Shown: piece by piece, positions 7,898 through 16,800 of the stretch
How positions within the stretch are numbered: position 1 is the stretch's first letter
Layout: each line of letters opens with the position of its first letter
IMG/VR virus record: IMGVR_UViG_3300044825_001594
Location: 1-32,459 of that record
Direction: 5' to 3' (one strand)
Length of the DNA stretch: 32,459 nucleotides
Origin: a virus
Position numbers and translations under genes: made by a program
The notes under the pieces: model-generated
What the model saw: only the letters and a program-made list of their open reading frames with translations
Told to the model about the DNA's origin: nothing
Databases searched by the model: none

Positions 7898-10789
7898 TTA
7901 CAGTGTTGCCGCCGCCCTCAATGCCCCGGCCTCTGCCAGGTCGCGGCCTACTTCTTCGCTGACTACGAACACCTTTACCCTGTCTATCCGTGCGTTTATC
8001 GCGTCCGTTTTAGCGTCCAGGGCGGCCAATGCGCTGCTAAAATCCCCCTGTGCGCCTGTCAGCGCTGGGATAGCAGGCGCGGATATGGGCGCACCGATTG
8101 CCCCACCTGTGGCGAAGCCCGGCACACCGATTGCCCGGAAGGTACGCGCACCACCCAGCGCGGATTGTTGGCGCTCGTTCAACACCACTTCCCCACGTCG
8201 TACCGTTGCCAGGACATTGTCGCCGTTGGCACGGGAACGCATGTTCTGCCTGTCCGTTACCCGTCGCCCGCTGATACCCACGATGCCACCCGTTGCGAGG
8301 GGTTGCGCTACGATGGTAGCGGTTTGTACGGCTGCGAACACACCAGCCGCAATGGCGGACAAGATACCCCCGGTAGCCAGGGCACGGGATACAGCCAATG
8401 CCCCATTAATGATGGACTGAATAATCGCGATGCGCTTTTCCTCTTTAGCCTGCTTCTTACGCGCTGCCTCTGCGTCGGCTTGCTGTTTCTTTAGCACTTC
8501 CTGCTGCTGTGCCACCTGCTTTTGTAGGAGCCTCTGACGGATGCCCGTAGCCTGGGATGCCTTCGCTTCCAGTTGTTGGATGTTAGTTTCCGTCTGCGTG
8601 ATAGCCTCCTCGAAGCGTCGGTTTTCCAATTCGTTGCGGCGTTGGCTGAAGGCGCTTAGGATGTCGAAGGCAGCCCCGGTATAGTCTTGAATCTGTGCGA
8701 TTATCGCCTCTTTTCGCCGTTGTTCTTCTTCCTGCTCCTTTTCGATGTCCTTTCTACGGATAGCCGCGCGTTGTTGTACCGCCTTGAACACCTCATCTGT
8801 TTTCGCTTTTTCGTTGGTTCTAATCTGCGCCACCTCGTCAGGAAGCCCGGTTGTTGCGAGCGTGCCACCCCCGAACAACCGCCCGAAAAGTTCCCTGTCT
8901 TGTGCGCGCCCGGCCTCGGCGCGTAGGCGGTTGATGTTTTCCACCTGTTTGTTTATTTCGGCTTCGACAGCGGCTATCTTATCCACCAGCACACGCTGCG
9001 CAGGTTCGCCGATGGTGTTTTCCAGGGCTTTCTCGTATTTGCTTTTTTCGGCCTGGAGCGCTGCAATGCTGCCCTCGGTGTATGCCTCTACGTCCTTTCG
9101 GCCTGCGGTGTTGAGGCTTTTACGGCGTTCTTCTTCGCGTTTCTTGCGTTCGGTTTCAGCGGCTTTGGCGGCTGCCTCTTGCTGTGTTTGTATGAGTTTA
9201 CGCTGCTTTTCATCCTCTTTTTTAATGTTCTTTACTTCCTCGATGTATGTTTGTCTGTATGCGTTCGATGCCTCTTTAAGGCTTCCGGTACTGAAAAACG
9301 CTTTGAATGCCTCCGTTGCACCCGCCAACGTGGCCGGGAGCTTGTTAAAAAATTCAAGCAGTTTCGTTAACGTCTCGTTTATGAGGGCTTTTCCGTTAGC
9401 GTTTGCCACCTGGAACTCGAAGGCCACATCTTTAAGCGCTTCCTCATACCCTGTTTGGCTCTCCTCTAACCGCTTATTGGCCAGGAATAGTTCTTCCTGC
9501 TGCTTTTGGTATTCGTTGGTGCTCGCCCGTATATCGTCCGTGGCGTTCAGTACCTCCCCCAATGTGAACAAGAACCGTTGCCCTACATCTTCGCCCGGCC
9601 CTCCGAACACGTCGGCAATCACCGTCTGCAGCTCGGAGCCTTGCACCCCGTTTTCTTTCAGCGCCTCGGTAACTTGTCCCAATGCCTTTACGCTGCTAAC
9701 ACTGCCGTTATTCAACCCGTCGAAAAGCGTCTGCGTGAATTGTGGCCCTAATGCGTTCGTAAGCGCGTCGCGTGTTGCCTTCGTCTGTTCCCGGATACGG
9801 AGGCCAAACTCCTTGACCGCGTCCAGCCCCTTGTCGCTATACACGCCCTCGCGGCTTGCTGCGATGGATACTGCTAAGAACTCCTCGGCGCTTGCGCCTG
9901 CATCGCGGAACTGTGCAGGGTATTCGCGCACCACATCCAGGAACTCCCCTTGCGCGTCGGCGCCTTTTCGGAAGCCCGCCTCTACGATGCCCAGGGCGTC
10001 CGTAAAGCTGATACCGAACTCCTTAGCTACGGTATTGGCTGCTACGGCTATATCGGTTGCGCTCTGCTCATACGTTGCGGCCACGGCTTTAGCCTGTGCC
10101 GTGCCTTGTTGCAGCGCTTCGCCCGTCTGTCCGGTAAGGTTGGCGATTTCCAATTGCAGCCTGCGTGTTTCCGCTATCTGCTCGTTGATGCCCTGGAATA
10201 GCGCGGATACGCCCTCAAAGGCGGTAAATCCAACAGCCAAAAGCCCGATGCCTTTCCCGGTTAGGGTGCTTTGTCCTTTCAGGAAGTCCAACGAGCCTGC
10301 CACATCGCCAATAGAGGTGCTAATACGCGGGAAGAACTGCGAGAGCGCCCCGGAATAATCCCCGACATTGCGCTGGAATTGGCCTACATCGGCGTCTATC
10401 TTCTTTAATTGGCCGTCCAGTATCTTGATTTGCAGCAGCAAGTCTTTGGCCTCGTCGGTGCTTTCCTGCTCCGCCGCTGCCAGGTCTTTGTATTTGCCCC
10501 GCAATGCGTTGAGGCGGTCGCTCAATTCCTTGTAGGTGGATGCGCTTTTATTGTTGATCGCGAGTTCCTGCTGCCTTGCTTTCACCTGTTCGCGCACCTC
10601 CTTAGTTACCTCGGCCTGCTTCGCGCGTAGGTCCACCAGTTCGGCCTGCAGCTTCTTGAACTCCTCCGGGTCGGTGGCCTTCTTGATTTCCTTTTGTACC
10701 TCGGTAATCTTACGGCGCAGTTCTTCCGCTGCCTGGACAGCGGATTGTGCGCCTAATATCTCGATAGAAAACCCTAATTTCTTTTCCAT
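7898..10789 (-). CDS. Tail tape measure protein
   Basis: The start at 10789 overlaps the upstream stop as TAATG, giving 963 residues; an upstream ATG in the same frame would add 12 residues but lies within the previous gene. The N-terminal third is heptad-rich coiled coil (EELRRKITEVQKEIKK onward) and the middle is again charged and helical. The C-terminal part has a hydrophobic stretch (IINGALAVSRALATGGILSA, then AAGVFAAVQTATIVA) typical of tape measures. Tape measure proteins set tail length at roughly 0.15 nm per residue, so a tail of about 140 nm would be expected, which is an inference. It is the largest protein in the window, consistent with a siphovirus. It comes after, not before, the two large tail proteins at 10789-14426. 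Confidence 0.85.
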   Translation of the reverse strand: MEKKLGFSIEILGAQSAVQAAEELRRKITEVQKEIKKATDPEEFKKLQAELVDLRAKQAEVTKEVREQVKARQQELAINNKSASTYKELSDRLNALRGKYKDLAAAEQESTDEAKDLLLQIKILDGQLKKIDADVGQFQRNVGDYSGALSQFFPRISTSIGDVAGSLDFLKGQSTLTGKGIGLLAVGFTAFEGVSALFQGINEQIAETRRLQLEIANLTGQTGEALQQGTAQAKAVAATYEQSATDIAVAANTVAKEFGISFTDALGIVEAGFRKGADAQGEFLDVVREYPAQFRDAGASAEEFLAVSIAASREGVYSDKGLDAVKEFGLRIREQTKATRDALTNALGPQFTQTLFDGLNNGSVSSVKALGQVTEALKENGVQGSELQTVIADVFGGPGEDVGQRFLFTLGEVLNATDDIRASTNEYQKQQEELFLANKRLEESQTGYEEALKDVAFEFQVANANGKALINETLTKLLEFFNKLPATLAGATEAFKAFFSTGSLKEASNAYRQTYIEEVKNIKKEDEKQRKLIQTQQEAAAKAAETERKKREEERRKSLNTAGRKDVEAYTEGSIAALQAEKSKYEKALENTIGEPAQRVLVDKIAAVEAEINKQVENINRLRAEAGRAQDRELFGRLFGGGTLATTGLPDEVAQIRTNEKAKTDEVFKAVQQRAAIRRKDIEKEQEEEQRRKEAIIAQIQDYTGAAFDILSAFSQRRNELENRRFEEAITQTETNIQQLEAKASQATGIRQRLLQKQVAQQQEVLKKQQADAEAARKKQAKEEKRIAIIQSIINGALAVSRALATGGILSAIAAGVFAAVQTATIVAQPLATGGIVGISGRRVTDRQNMRSRANGDNVLATVRRGEVVLNERQQSALGGARTFRAIGVPGFATGGAIGAPISAPAIPALTGAQGDFSSALAALDAKTDAINARIDRVKVFVVSEEVGRDLAEAGALRAAATL

Positions 10790-13206
10790 TACACCACGTC
10801 TTGAATAATGATTTCGTAGATGCACCCTTCGTAATGAATGGCGCTGTCAATGGTAATATCTAAGCCCGATACCGTGTACTCCAGCCCTGCGGCCTTCTTC
10901 TGCCCGTTTTGGAAAACTTTCAGCGCTACGGCAACATTGGCGACAGCCAATAGCCCGGAAGATGCGGGCAGGGTAATTACATTCGATACCCCGGCGGGGT
11001 TGATTAGTTGATGGTAGCGGATGCGCGTCATTGTCTGCCCTGCGCCTATCTGTCCCGTAATCGCACCCAATTGCGTTAGCCCATTAGGCGCTGCGCCTTC
11101 CAACAACACAGGACCTATTACATTGGAAGCATCCGCTGTCGTGGGTGCTGCATCCAGGTATAGCACAGTCTTAGCCGTTCGGCGGTTCACGAGGCTATAC
11201 CCCTCGATTGCCTGGAGCAGGTACCTGTCGCCATTGAGCGAAATAGGGTTGCGGAAGGACAGCCCGCCTATTTCCCCGTCGTTCCATAAGGCGAACGCAG
11301 TCAGCTTGCGGCCTACCTCCATGCGTTTCAGCGTCTGCAAGTGAAAGGTTTTCATTAGCCCTTTCACCGGATAGCCGAAATTCGTTACCTCATCCGAAAA
11401 CGAAAGGCTCCAGTCGCTCCCGCTTGCGTCGTTGTAGTTCACCTGAAAGGCCATTGGCGGGGCAAAGGGCGCATTGGCCGACGTATCCGGGTCATAGACG
11501 CGAACATAGCCGTCTTGTCCCCCGCGTTGCCCCCCGAAATATAGCAGTTTAGGATTGATGGTGTAGTCGGGTTTTGCATCGGGGCTTTCATAGTAATCTT
11601 CCCCATACAGCAAGGGGACTTGAACCGCCAGCCCCCCGCTGCTGATTGCCGTGTCCTGGATGTGCAAGGTTTTGGCAAAGTACGCCGTATATGCCCAATT
11701 GCTCCCCGCTGGGTAGCGCCCATCCGGGAAGCGGTAGCGCGCACTATACAAGTTCGATGCACTTTTCTTTTCCAGGTTTTCGGTCGTTACGTCGCCCGTG
11801 CCCCATGCAAGTACCTGGTCTTGTACCTGCGATGTATCGAACGCCCATTCGCCGCCCTGCGTAACGTCAACACGCCGCGTTACGTCCGTTGCGCCGGAGG
11901 TACGAAAGAAGCCCTCCCGCGTTACGTTTGTTGCGGCTCCGTCTCCGTCGTTGCGGTAGGAAAGCGTGTAACGGTCTTTTGGGTACGCATAGACGGTGCG
12001 CCCTGTTACGTCTGTCTCCCAAGCGAGGTTGAAGATACGCGTAACGTCTTGTATGAAGTCCTTGACAAACCATGTTCCAGGTATAATGTAGTCGTATTCC
12101 AGTGTCTCCCCGATGCTCCAACCCTCTTTTTCCGCTTCGATGGTAAGAAGCCAGTCCGACGTACTTACGAACGGATCCACCCCGCCATATTGTTGCGGGT
12201 ACCATTCGATTTCAACCTCATCGCCTGCTTCCAGGTCGCCCAGCCACTCGAAGGAATGAACACCGACGTACTCGAATACATACGTTTCTTTTACGGTGCC
12301 GTTCACCTTGATGTACACCTCGTTTTGTCCTGGGTTCAATGAACCAAAGTCCGCTGTCCAGGATACAATCACGCTGTATAGCGCCTTCTTAGGTGCGGTG
12401 TATTTCCCGGTGGTGGTGTCGTAGTTGTTGCCCGTGTCGTAGTTCGGTGGCGTCGTATCGTCATCAAATACAATAGTAGTGTACACAGGGCTTGTTACGG
12501 TAAGGCTTGCGAGGCTCGCCTGTGCGTTTATCGTCTGCTTAATGTAGTCGCCATCTAATGCCAGCGGTACGGGCACCACAAGGCGGCTAAAGGGTTGCTC
12601 ATCGAAGCAGGAAACGAACTTGTAGCCGATGGATTGAAAGCCTTTCAAAAATATCTGCCGTAAGGATAGGCAGGGCGTTAGTTCGGTGTATTGCACAGCA
12701 TCCTCTAACTCCCAGGCTTTCCACTTGATGAGCGAGAAACACGTTTCATCTGTGGCCGGGTTAGCATCACATAGGGCGTCGTAATTCGCTTTAGTGAGCG
12801 CCACGTCGCCCCAGGATAATGAGCGCACCAACGTACCGCCTATGGCCTGGAACCAGTCGGCATTGTTGCCCACGAAGGCAGTCCGGTATTTCGTGGCCTT
12901 TAGCCCGTGTTCCCCGAACCCCATTTCTACTTGTTGCACTTGCACTTTCCCGGATGAGACAGGAACGCCGTTCACCTCTATTACGGCGTCCAGTTGCTTC
13001 TGCTTATCCGACGTACTACGAGCTTCGTCAAGATGCTGAAATATGGCGTGGTTGCTTTTCGTGGCAGGGAGTGCGAACGTTCGCGATGAGTGCGCACCCT
13101 GTATGCTTCCTGGTTGCGTTCCCTCTATGGCGATGTTGATGCTTAAATCTTCGCCCTGTGCGACGTCGGCGCGTTGCCCGGCTATGAAAAGCGTTACTTC
13201 TTTCAT
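10789..13206 (-). CDS. Large tail structural protein (hub/baseplate-like)
   Basis: The 805-residue protein begins with a beta-rich domain, including SSRTFALPATKSNHAIFQHL at about residues 40-59. That motif recurs near the N-terminus of large tail proteins next to the tape measure gene in Bacteroidota phages. The rest is beta-rich with many aromatic and Asp/Gly patterns (for instance FEWLGDLEAGDEVEIEWYPQ, a carbohydrate-binding-like sandwich). No lysozyme or peptidase motif was found. It overlaps both neighbours by 1-4 bases. A tail-tip hub or Tal-like role is the best guess; catalytic activity is not supported. Confidence 0.6.
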   Translation of the reverse strand: MKEVTLFIAGQRADVAQGEDLSINIAIEGTQPGSIQGAHSSRTFALPATKSNHAIFQHLDEARSTSDKQKQLDAVIEVNGVPVSSGKVQVQQVEMGFGEHGLKATKYRTAFVGNNADWFQAIGGTLVRSLSWGDVALTKANYDALCDANPATDETCFSLIKWKAWELEDAVQYTELTPCLSLRQIFLKGFQSIGYKFVSCFDEQPFSRLVVPVPLALDGDYIKQTINAQASLASLTVTSPVYTTIVFDDDTTPPNYDTGNNYDTTTGKYTAPKKALYSVIVSWTADFGSLNPGQNEVYIKVNGTVKETYVFEYVGVHSFEWLGDLEAGDEVEIEWYPQQYGGVDPFVSTSDWLLTIEAEKEGWSIGETLEYDYIIPGTWFVKDFIQDVTRIFNLAWETDVTGRTVYAYPKDRYTLSYRNDGDGAATNVTREGFFRTSGATDVTRRVDVTQGGEWAFDTSQVQDQVLAWGTGDVTTENLEKKSASNLYSARYRFPDGRYPAGSNWAYTAYFAKTLHIQDTAISSGGLAVQVPLLYGEDYYESPDAKPDYTINPKLLYFGGQRGGQDGYVRVYDPDTSANAPFAPPMAFQVNYNDASGSDWSLSFSDEVTNFGYPVKGLMKTFHLQTLKRMEVGRKLTAFALWNDGEIGGLSFRNPISLNGDRYLLQAIEGYSLVNRRTAKTVLYLDAAPTTADASNVIGPVLLEGAAPNGLTQLGAITGQIGAGQTMTRIRYHQLINPAGVSNVITLPASSGLLAVANVAVALKVFQNGQKKAAGLEYTVSGLDITIDSAIHYEGCIYEIIIQDVV

Positions 13207-14426
13207 ATTTCCTGGGAGTTTTCAGCGGCTAACACAAGGGTAAACTTCGCCTCCGCTGTGCCCGTGCGCGATATGTCCACGATTGCCTCCGACGGTTCCA
13301 CGGTAACGGGTATGTAGTTGCCTGCGCTGTCCAGGATGTACACCTCCGGGGATCGGCGAAGGTATCGCAGCCACTCCGATACTTCCGGGGTGCATGGCTC
13401 GGTAACATCGAGCGTTACCTGTCCAGATACCTCCGTTTTGGCGATGCCCCGTGAATAGCTTTGCACTGGGGGGTTGGTGTCAATATCCCAGAACGGGGCG
13501 AACTGCGCTATCTGTCCGGTATCTCGTTGGCGTTGTTCGATACGTCCTTTAATGGTGTATTGCTCCGCACCTCCCAGCTTCCCGAACCAGAAAATACGGC
13601 GGTGCCAGGAACACGCCTCTACCTTGTCGAAGCGTCGTAGTTCGCTGCTTCGCGTGTATGTGCTTCCGACGTATTCGCCTACGCTTATGGTATAGTAGGC
13701 TACCGATGCCATTGACGATGGTAGCGTACCGGACAGCACGCTCCAAGAACCTGTGCCGAACATCTGCGCAGGCCCGCACTTGATGGTGCGCATACCCTCG
13801 GCGCTCGATTGGTTGCCTGCGTTCACCACGACGTTGCGGATTTCGCTCCCGGCTGCATTGTAGTAGATGAAGTTCGCCGCGTTGGTTCCCCGTTGTAGGT
13901 AGGTGAGGAAATAAGCGTCCGACGTGCTGACGTCTTGCGCAGTGGGTCCTGCGTTCAAGAAAAGAAAATCCCCCGTTGCGCTCGGTTCGTAATATTGCCG
14001 CATGAAGGGGGAAGATAGCGGCGTGACGGCGTTCACGCAATACAGCGTGTTCGATGTTTCCCCGCTGCCTGTTACCGTCTCCAGGAAGCCCGAACTGTTG
14101 CGCACTTCAAGTTCGGTGTATAGGTAGTACGGCGTATATGCGTCCGGGTTAGCGATAAACCCCTTACTGCCAGTCTCCCCGAAAAACGATGTCTTTTCCC
14201 CCAGGTATGGGGCGACACTTCGCTCGGTGAACGAACGGACGTCTATGTCGAAGTCGTACCCGACGGCTGACGTGCCCCAGGACTTACGCCATGTGCCCAC
14301 GGCTGTGCTATTCGCATACAAGGTGCATACGACGTTTTCTGCGTCCGCCGTGGTTGAGCGGTTGTTCCGAAAGTATTGTGGGCGTTGCGGGGTGCTAACT
14401 GTGTCGGGGTATATCGTGAAGCTCAT
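13203..14426 (-). CDS. Tail structural protein (distal tail-like)
   Basis: The 407-residue protein is beta-rich, with the motif RIFWFGKLGGAEQYTIKG (about 282-299) followed by a C-terminal domain containing EWLRYLRRSPEVYI and YIPVTVEPSE (about 357-385). I associate this combination with tail proteins of Bacteroidota siphophages encoded near the tape measure. It starts with an ATGA overlap and ends with another. A distal-tail or baseplate role is inferred from context; there is no enzymatic signature. Confidence 0.55.
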   Translation of the reverse strand: MSFTIYPDTVSTPQRPQYFRNNRSTTADAENVVCTLYANSTAVGTWRKSWGTSAVGYDFDIDVRSFTERSVAPYLGEKTSFFGETGSKGFIANPDAYTPYYLYTELEVRNSSGFLETVTGSGETSNTLYCVNAVTPLSSPFMRQYYEPSATGDFLFLNAGPTAQDVSTSDAYFLTYLQRGTNAANFIYYNAAGSEIRNVVVNAGNQSSAEGMRTIKCGPAQMFGTGSWSVLSGTLPSSMASVAYYTISVGEYVGSTYTRSSELRRFDKVEACSWHRRIFWFGKLGGAEQYTIKGRIEQRQRDTGQIAQFAPFWDIDTNPPVQSYSRGIAKTEVSGQVTLDVTEPCTPEVSEWLRYLRRSPEVYILDSAGNYIPVTVEPSEAIVDISRTGTAEAKFTLVLAAENSQEI

Positions 14427-14938
14427 CGGTTAAGGATTGACTTGAACATGGTTTCAATTTCGTTTTCCCATACGATAGCAAGTTCCTCGCGTATCGCTTC
14501 CTCTATCTGTGGCGTCAGCGCGTCGAGCGCTGTCTCTATGAACCCCGTGCGCTTTCCCGTCTGACTGAACCGCGCACTTGAGCGCGTGGGCATCCCTTCG
14601 CGCTTGTGCTTTGATGCGATGGCGAAGGCAATGCCGAGGGCTTCCTTATCACTTGCATTCATGCGGGCCTTCGCGTATTGTTTCAACCCTTCGATGTATT
14701 TACTATGCCTTGCACCGCTGCCAGGGGAATAGGGGATGCGGGGTCCTGGAATACCTACATTGAGATACGCCATGTAATCAGGCAGGTAGCCCTCTATGCG
14801 GATACCCAGGGAGATAGGCAGTTCTATTGCGTCCATATTGCGCACAGCCTGGCCGCTTAGTTCGTGGCCTTGCTTTCTCCATTCGATTGCAATGCCCTGC
14901 AATGCTATCTGTTTCACCCTGTCTCCTAATGCACTCAT
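14423..14938 (-). CDS. HK97 gp10-like tail completion protein
   Basis: This 171-residue protein has the general pattern of HK97 gp10-like neck or tail-completion proteins. A basic N-terminal helix is followed by a middle segment with DYMAYLNVGIPGPRIPYSPG, and a C-terminal region FSQTGKRTGFIETALD with a final helix. It overlaps the preceding putative tail terminator gene and the following gene by ATGA junctions, matching the usual pairing of these two functions. The identification is by pattern, so moderately sure. Confidence 0.55.
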   Translation of the reverse strand: MSALGDRVKQIALQGIAIEWRKQGHELSGQAVRNMDAIELPISLGIRIEGYLPDYMAYLNVGIPGPRIPYSPGSGARHSKYIEGLKQYAKARMNASDKEALGIAFAIASKHKREGMPTRSSARFSQTGKRTGFIETALDALTPQIEEAIREELAIVWENEIETMFKSILNR

Positions 14939-15399
14939 GCGCAGGTAGCTGTTACGATGATGGAAAATGTCAGGGTAACGGTTACAAGGCGTTGCGTACC
15001 GCCGAAGCTATCGAAAGCCTGCGATACGTTCCCCGTGATGGCCATACCGTCCGGTTCGCGCTCCAGTCGTCTGCCTTTCAGTTCTTGCACCCATTCCGAT
15101 GCAAGACCTTGCAGGTTCGCCCATTGCTCCAGCTGCGTATCGCCTATGTATTCCCCCTGATTGTCGTACCCTTCCAGGTCATCGAAAAATAGGGTAATAG
15201 CGTAGGTATCTTGTTGGCGTATCGTGTCCTGGGTAGCGGTGGGCACGGCGAAGAACACGCGCGGGTAGGTGGCTTCCTGTCCGGTCTGTGGGTCAGCGCC
15301 CCGTACCCTGTCGAACGGCCAACCGAACGCGAAGCTGTTAAGCCCTGGTATACTCTCCGATACGTCGCGGAATATGTCGTGAATGCCTTTAATGTCCAT
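14935..15399 (-). CDS. Tail terminator-like protein
   Basis: The 154-residue protein has an N-terminal helix, then alternating strands (TYPRVFFAVPTATQ, then DTYAITLFFDDLEGYD) and a helix with TQLEQWANLQGLASEWVQEL. The C-terminal strand pair VTVTLTFSII completes an alpha/beta layout like gpU-type tail terminators. It precedes the gp10-like gene. The chosen ATG at 15399 fits the start of the fold; a longer reading from 15419 exists only in another frame. Function is inferred from predicted fold and neighbours. Confidence 0.45.
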   Translation of the reverse strand: MDIKGIHDIFRDVSESIPGLNSFAFGWPFDRVRGADPQTGQEATYPRVFFAVPTATQDTIRQQDTYAITLFFDDLEGYDNQGEYIGDTQLEQWANLQGLASEWVQELKGRRLEREPDGMAITGNVSQAFDSFGGTQRLVTVTLTFSIIVTATCA

Positions 15400-15449
15400 G
15401 CCTGCGAATTTACGGGCATTGCTGCCCTGGTTTTTAGAAAGGGATGGTG

Positions 15450-15602
15450 TTATTTTCTATCTGCCGCCTGCGCCTTGCTTTCCGCTGCCTTCGCTGCGAG
15501 GTAGTGGAACGCTTCGTATAGGTTGGCACGTTCGGCGCTATGCAGCGGGGTATAGCCTGGGAGGTTAAATATGCCCGATTCTGCGACGGCCTTGATAGTC
15601 AT
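15450..15602 (-). CDS. Downstream (T-like) frame of chaperone, stand-alone reading
   Basis: If not made by frameshifting, the second frame could start only at the ATG at 15602, giving 50 residues (MTIKAVAESGIFNLPGYTPL...). That start falls within the conserved-looking FGWY-M-T segment and would discard it, which favours the frameshift reading. It has no A-rich leader. It is listed so the sequence is not lost between 15450 and 15622. Confidence 0.3.
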   Translation of the reverse strand: MTIKAVAESGIFNLPGYTPLHSAERANLYEAFHYLAAKAAESKAQAADRK

Positions 15603-16468
15603 ATACCAGCCGAACCGCTCGCTCAGGTATCTATCCCCGGCACTGCTTCCCCCTCCACCGTATAAGTCAGGAAAGCGAGTGCGTACCTCATGCTTAACGC
15701 GCGCAAAAAAAAAGCGACCTGGTACAAGTCGTACATGGTAAGGTGTTGCGCGAACGTTACCATGTTGCGGTTGTATTGCTCCTCGCTATACGCAACACCG
15801 AGCGGGCGTAACAACACCGCAGTAACGTTTAGCATCGCCGTTGCGTTGCCGTTACGCACTGCCTGCAGGTCCTGCTCGAACTGTGCCGCTTCCGCGAACT
15901 CTATCAGGGTGCTTTTCTTCATCAAGTCGTTCGGTAGGGAGTACACCTCCCCGGCAATATGGTAGGTGCTTTTCTGCTCATCCGGTGGGGGCTGCGTGAA
16001 CACGACGTTAACCTTCGAGGCCAGGAACTCCAACGTGCCCAGCTCTATGTCGGCAATACACACCTCGTAAGGTACGCCCGTGAAATGCGATACCACCCGT
16101 GCCAGGTAGGGAAAGTAGGTATTGGCGCGCCATAGGACGCCCGTACGGCTTTCCACGTCGGAGATAATCGCCTTGGCCTCCATGCACTGCCTGTATAGTT
16201 CCGGGAACGTCAGCGCGCACTTCTTAGGCGCTGTGCCCTCGTGTATAGCCTCCATGATACGCGCCCGCGTCATGCCCATCTTCCGCTCCCATTTTTCAAT
16301 ATCAGGCTCTACCTCTTGCAGCATCGTGTGTGCCTTGTGTAAGTCGCTGATTTCTTTCGGGTAACCCGGTTCTATGTCGCGCAGGTATTCCAGGTAACGT
16401 GTCGCGGTGATGTCATGCCAGTTATCCGGGTAGCCGTACCGTTCGCCCTTAATCTCGAATAGCGTCAT
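15450..16468 (-). CDS. Tail assembly chaperone, -1 frameshift fusion product
   Basis: The zero-frame gene (15623-16468) and a second open frame ending at 15450 overlap. At 15713-15705 nine T in a row give GCT TTT TTT TTG in the zero frame. A -1 slip there enters a frame with no stop until TAA at 15452-15450. The fusion would have 254 residues from the first frame and 85 from the second, about 339 in all. The second part contains YLSERFGWYMTIKAVAESG and LYEAFHYLAAKAAESKAQ, a pattern I associate with the small gene that follows tail chaperones in Bacteroidota phages. Many siphophages make G and G-T chaperones this way. Slippage itself is inferred. Confidence 0.65.
15623..16468 (-). CDS. Tail assembly chaperone, short (G-like) product
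   Basis: The 281-residue protein is mainly helical, with acidic and aromatic content. It has an N-terminal strand (MTLFEIKGERYGYPDNWHDI), a middle with KSTYHIAGEVYSLPNDLMKK, and the segment FAEAAQFEQDLQAVRNGNAT followed by MYDLYQVAFFLRAL near the end. This resembles the roughly 250-300 residue chaperone-like proteins of Bacteroidota siphophages. It starts 4 bases inside the previous gene. The reading frame runs through a T9 tract at codons 253-255 and stops 27 codons later. It is about 4.8 kb upstream of the tape measure gene rather than adjacent to it, which is uncommon. Confidence 0.6.
   Translation of the reverse strand: MTLFEIKGERYGYPDNWHDITATRYLEYLRDIEPGYPKEISDLHKAHTMLQEVEPDIEKWERKMGMTRARIMEAIHEGTAPKKCALTFPELYRQCMEAKAIISDVESRTGVLWRANTYFPYLARVVSHFTGVPYEVCIADIELGTLEFLASKVNVVFTQPPPDEQKSTYHIAGEVYSLPNDLMKKSTLIEFAEAAQFEQDLQAVRNGNATAMLNVTAVLLRPLGVAYSEEQYNRNMVTFAQHLTMYDLYQVAFFLRALSMRYALAFLTYTVEGEAVPGIDT
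15705..15713 (-). promoter_or_regulatory. Programmed -1 frameshift site (T9)
   Basis: The minus strand reads GTCGCTTTTTTTTTGCGCGC. The heptamer T TTT TTT in the zero frame allows both tRNAs to re-pair after a one-base slip. The new frame is open for 85 more codons. No strong downstream pseudoknot was worked out by eye. Confidence 0.6.
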
Positions 16469-16791
16469 TTACGGCGGCTTTTAGGGCGCAATACATCCTT
16501 TTCCGGGGCTTCCTCCGTCTTGCTGTTCGCGATGTAATCGCCCGCCGTGTCCTGCGTGGTGGGCGTATCCTGTGCCTGTGGTTCACCATAGCGGAACACC
16601 TGCTCCGCGCTATTAGGGCGCTTCGATATGGGCGGGGTAGGGATGCCCAATTTACGACAGGACACCTCCAGGGCACGGAAGGCTTGGTTAGCCTTCTTCC
16701 CGTTGGCTGTCCATTTTCCCTTGTGCGCCTGCATCACGTTGCGGGCTTCCTTGTATGCGGCCTCGATGATGGCCTTTAGTTCGTCTTTCAT
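16465..16791 (-). CDS. Small basic protein after terminase
   Basis: I do not recognise this 108-residue protein. The first half is basic and helical (KAIIEAAYKEARNVMQAHKG, then NGKKANQAFRALEVSCRKLG). The second half is polar, rich in Pro, Gln and Thr, and ends in RPKSRRK, so probably disordered. It starts 10 bases after the large terminase stop and overlaps the next gene by 4 bases. DNA or scaffold interaction is possible but not shown. Confidence 0.6.
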   Translation of the reverse strand: MKDELKAIIEAAYKEARNVMQAHKGKWTANGKKANQAFRALEVSCRKLGIPTPPISKRPNSAEQVFRYGEPQAQDTPTTQDTAGDYIANSKTEEAPEKDVLRPKSRRK

Positions 16792-16800
16792 GTTCGATTT

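Noticed and set aside
8745-10358. Long plus-strand open frame of 537 codons
   Set aside because: It is the antisense shadow of the tape measure gene, Ser/Cys/Arg-rich and without family resemblance.
15144-15419. Minus-strand frame of 91 codons over the tail terminator gene
   Set aside because: Alternative frame within the 154-residue gene, basic composition and no link to neighbours.
15415-15428. GGGCATTGCTGCCC palindrome followed by T-rich plus-strand sequence
   Set aside because: Short 5-bp stem, oriented against all genes, no gene to terminate on that strand.
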